Assembly: GCA_002350465.1 (NCBI GenBank) | Contig: DEEW01000202.1 | Location: 17,945 to 24,691 of the forward strand | Length of the DNA stretch: 6,747 nt | Direction: 5' to 3' | Origin: Lachnospiraceae bacterium UBA2868 | GTDB lineage: Bacteria > Bacillota_A > Clostridia > Lachnospirales > Lachnospiraceae | Part shown: piece by piece, positions 4,943-6,747 of the stretch | How the letters are laid out: the number at the start of each line of letters is the position of its first letter | Numbering within the stretch: position 1 is the first letter of the stretch | Translations under genes and position numbers: made by a program | The notes under the pieces: generated by a model | Seen by the model: only the letters and a program-made list of their open reading frames with translations | What the model was told of the DNA's origin: nothing | The model's database searches: none

Positions 4943-6747
4943 GATAAATATTTCTTAATAAGCTTCACAGTATTTCGAATGTTTATCGGTTTGGCTATAT
5001 GTTCGTTCATACCGGATTCTTGTGCTTTAATCTTGTCATCCGCAAATGCATCCGCAGTCATGGCAAGTATAGGGGACGATGCCTTGGAAAGATCCTCCAT
5101 CTCCCTGATCCTCTTTGTAGCCTCATATCCGTTCATCACAGGCATTTGCACATCCATAAGTATAATATCGTATCTGTCATCCGCCGACTCTATTTTTCGT
5201 ATGGCATCATTTCCGTCTTCGGCTTCATCAACGATCACTCCGTACCGGTTGAGCATCTCCTTAACTATCACTCTGTTGACCGACTGATCATCAACTACAA
5301 GAATCCTTTTTCCTTCAAGGATAGTATCATCCGCCTCATTCTCCAGTGCATCCCCGGATGTATTATCATCAAGTATATCCCGCCTCTTCAGATCCAGATC
5401 CACAACGACAGTGGTGCCCACACCCTGCTCGCTTTCTATTTCAATATTTCCGTCCATCACATCCACAAGACGTTTTATAATAGCCATACCGAGGCCGGTT
5501 CCCATCACTTTGCTCATGGTTGAGTTCTTCTCACGTGTAAATATTTCAAACGCGTGAGCAAGAAATTCTTTACTCATTCCTATCCCGTTGTCTCTGACAG
5601 TGATGGTATAACGGTTACAGCCTTCTCTGTCAGAATCCGACTGAGTTATGGAATAACGGACATGTCCGCCTTTTTCGGTGTATTTGATTGCATTCGATAT
5701 TATGTTCATCAGGATCTGATTGAGCCTGAGACGATCTCCGTATATTCTGAAGTCCTGTACCTTGCTGACATCATGTGTAAGCTCTACTCCATGTTCCTCA
5801 GCAAGCTTTAAGAATATCTCATCGATAGCTTCAACTTCCTTCCGAATGTCAATCTCATCCTCGGTAAGAATAATCTCCCCGCTTTCGATCCTTGTAATAT
5901 CAAGAATATCATTAAGTATTCTAAGCAGAAGATTGCTGGCATTTTCAATCTTCCCAAGATACTCAAACGTCTTCTCTTTGTTATCAATATTCAGCTTTGC
6001 AAGTGATGTGAATCCGACAACGGCATTCATCGGAGTCCGTATGTCGTGGGACATATTACTCAGGAATTGTGTCTTGGCCTGATTTGCCTCTCTGGCACTC
6101 TCAAGAGCCTTCTTAAGCTCTTCTTCCCTTTCCTTCAATATGTCTCTCTGTTTCTCAATCTCCTCTGTCTGAGCTGCAAGTCTCTCGGCTGATGCGGCTC
6201 TTGCGCGAAGTTCATCATCCGTGACCAGAGTCGCCGATCCGTAGGCTTTATACGGTTTGCCATCCTTGTCGTATTCTGCCGTGTATCTTACTCGGAAAGG
6301 TATTCTGTCACTTGTAAGAGGTATTATTGTCTCCAGTTCCTTTTCACCCATGTCCAGGGCTTTGTGCCACTGACGGAACATACCGGCATAGTTTTCGGGT
6401 ATTATCCCTCTTTCTATCGCCGACTCGGGGTAGTTCTCCAGTACCGGCGGAAGACCCAAATCTCTCATACAGCGAAAACACGGTCGCATCGAATGATCCG
6501 CGACGGTATATTCCCATGAATATATATTGATCTGGTCATATGCGATCCTGAACTTTCTGTCGCTTTCGGCTAACGTTTCAAGATTACTTGTATGCTTGTT
6601 GTTATTGTATATTTCCTCAAAGAAGTAATAATCGTCCTCTATCTTTTCAATAAAGACGATACGACTCGTCAGATGCATTTCTTCGCTGCTTGTACAATCT
6701 GATATGCTTCTGCATCTGTAATCACACTCCGTTGTTTCGCCCTTTTG
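4939..6747 (-). CDS. Hybrid sensor histidine kinase / response regulator (PAS-HisKA-HATPase-REC), 5' end outside window
   Basis: A hybrid two-component kinase, expected to autophosphorylate on His and pass phosphate to its own receiver domain. Numbered from Met at 6678: a PAS-like segment (about 41-152); a charged coiled coil (155-203); HisKA with SHDIRTP and phosphoacceptor H211; the N box NQILMNIISNAIKYT (320-334); DNGIGM (363-368) and GTGLGM (393-398) ATP-binding glycine motifs; a linker; and a C-terminal REC domain with D463/D464, phosphoacceptor D509 in LMDVQMP, T541 and K563. Catalytic residues look intact. There is no DNA-binding output and no membrane segment in the visible part. The frame stays open for 23 more codons beyond Met 6678 to the window edge. 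That stretch (for example CDYRCRSISD) runs on into residues 1-25 like the last strands of an earlier PAS domain. No Shine-Dalgarno lies before Met 6678, so I call the gene truncated at its 5' end. The signal and partner are unknown. Confidence 0.93.
   Translation of the reverse strand, partial: QKGETTECDYRCRSISDCTSSEEMHLTSRIVFIEKIEDDYYFFEEIYNNNKHTSNLETLAESDRKFRIAYDQINIYSWEYTVADHSMRPCFRCMRDLGLPPVLENYPESAIERGIIPENYAGMFRQWHKALDMGEKELETIIPLTSDRIPFRVRYTAEYDKDGKPYKAYGSATLVTDDELRARAASAERLAAQTEEIEKQRDILKEREEELKKALESAREANQAKTQFLSNMSHDIRTPMNAVVGFTSLAKLNIDNKEKTFEYLGKIENASNLLLRILNDILDITRIESGEIILTEDEIDIRKEVEAIDEIFLKLAEEHGVELTHDVSKVQDFRIYGDRLRLNQILMNIISNAIKYTEKGGHVRYSITQSDSDREGCNRYTITVRDNGIGMSKEFLAHAFEIFTREKNSTMSKVMGTGLGMAIIKRLVDVMDGNIEIESEQGVGTTVVVDLDLKRRDILDDNTSGDALENEADDTILEGKRILVVDDQSVNRVIVKEMLNRYGVIVDEAEDGNDAIRKIESADDRYDIILMDVQMPVMNGYEATKRIREMEDLSKASSPILAMTADAFADDKIKAQESGMNEHIAKPINIRNTVKLIKKYLS

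Noticed and set aside
4979..6530. Plus-strand open frames opposite the hybrid kinase
   Set aside because: They are antisense to conserved HisKA, HATPase and REC motifs. Composition is low complexity and Ser/Ile rich, as is typical of shadow frames.

Overview
The window looks like a chromosomal segment from a Firmicute of the class Clostridia, most likely a Lachnospiraceae-type gut or rumen organism. This is inferred from moderate GC, AGGAGG-type ribosome binding sites, a stand-alone prephenate dehydratase with a class I DAHP synthase, a YfhO-family membrane protein and a PAS hybrid kinase. I cannot name the species.

Layout. Bases 1-207 hold the 3' end of a plus-strand gene of unknown function. 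Everything else reads on the minus strand. From right to left these are: a 5'-truncated PAS / histidine kinase / receiver hybrid sensor (4939 to the window end); a compact regulatory leader (about 4739-4942); prephenate dehydratase pheA (3869-4693); a class I DAHP synthase (2813-3841); and a large YfhO-family membrane protein (191-2731), whose last 17 bp overlap the convergent plus-strand gene.

The most notable element is the 245-bp gap between the kinase gene and pheA. It reads as a complete ribosome-mediated phenylalanine attenuator. It has a near-consensus promoter overlapping the kinase stop codon, a 28-residue leader ORF with five Phe codons among six (FFFFAF), and a 14-bp hairpin that uses the last Phe codons. 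It also has an 8-bp antiterminator pairing and a GC-rich intrinsic terminator with six T's just before the pheA ribosome binding site. The layout parallels the Escherichia coli pheL-pheA leader, but the gene neighbourhood is Clostridia-like. In that group amino-acid genes are more usually controlled by T-box leaders, and I see no T-box here.

How the genes work together. Prephenate dehydratase makes phenylpyruvate, the Phe precursor. DAHP synthase makes the first shikimate-pathway intermediate. They lie 27 bp apart, so one Phe-sensing leader would control both the entry step and the Phe-committing step. The YfhO gene lies 81 bp further on with no obvious terminator between, so some read-through is possible, but its function is unrelated as far as can be seen. 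The kinase is not obviously connected to the aromatic genes.
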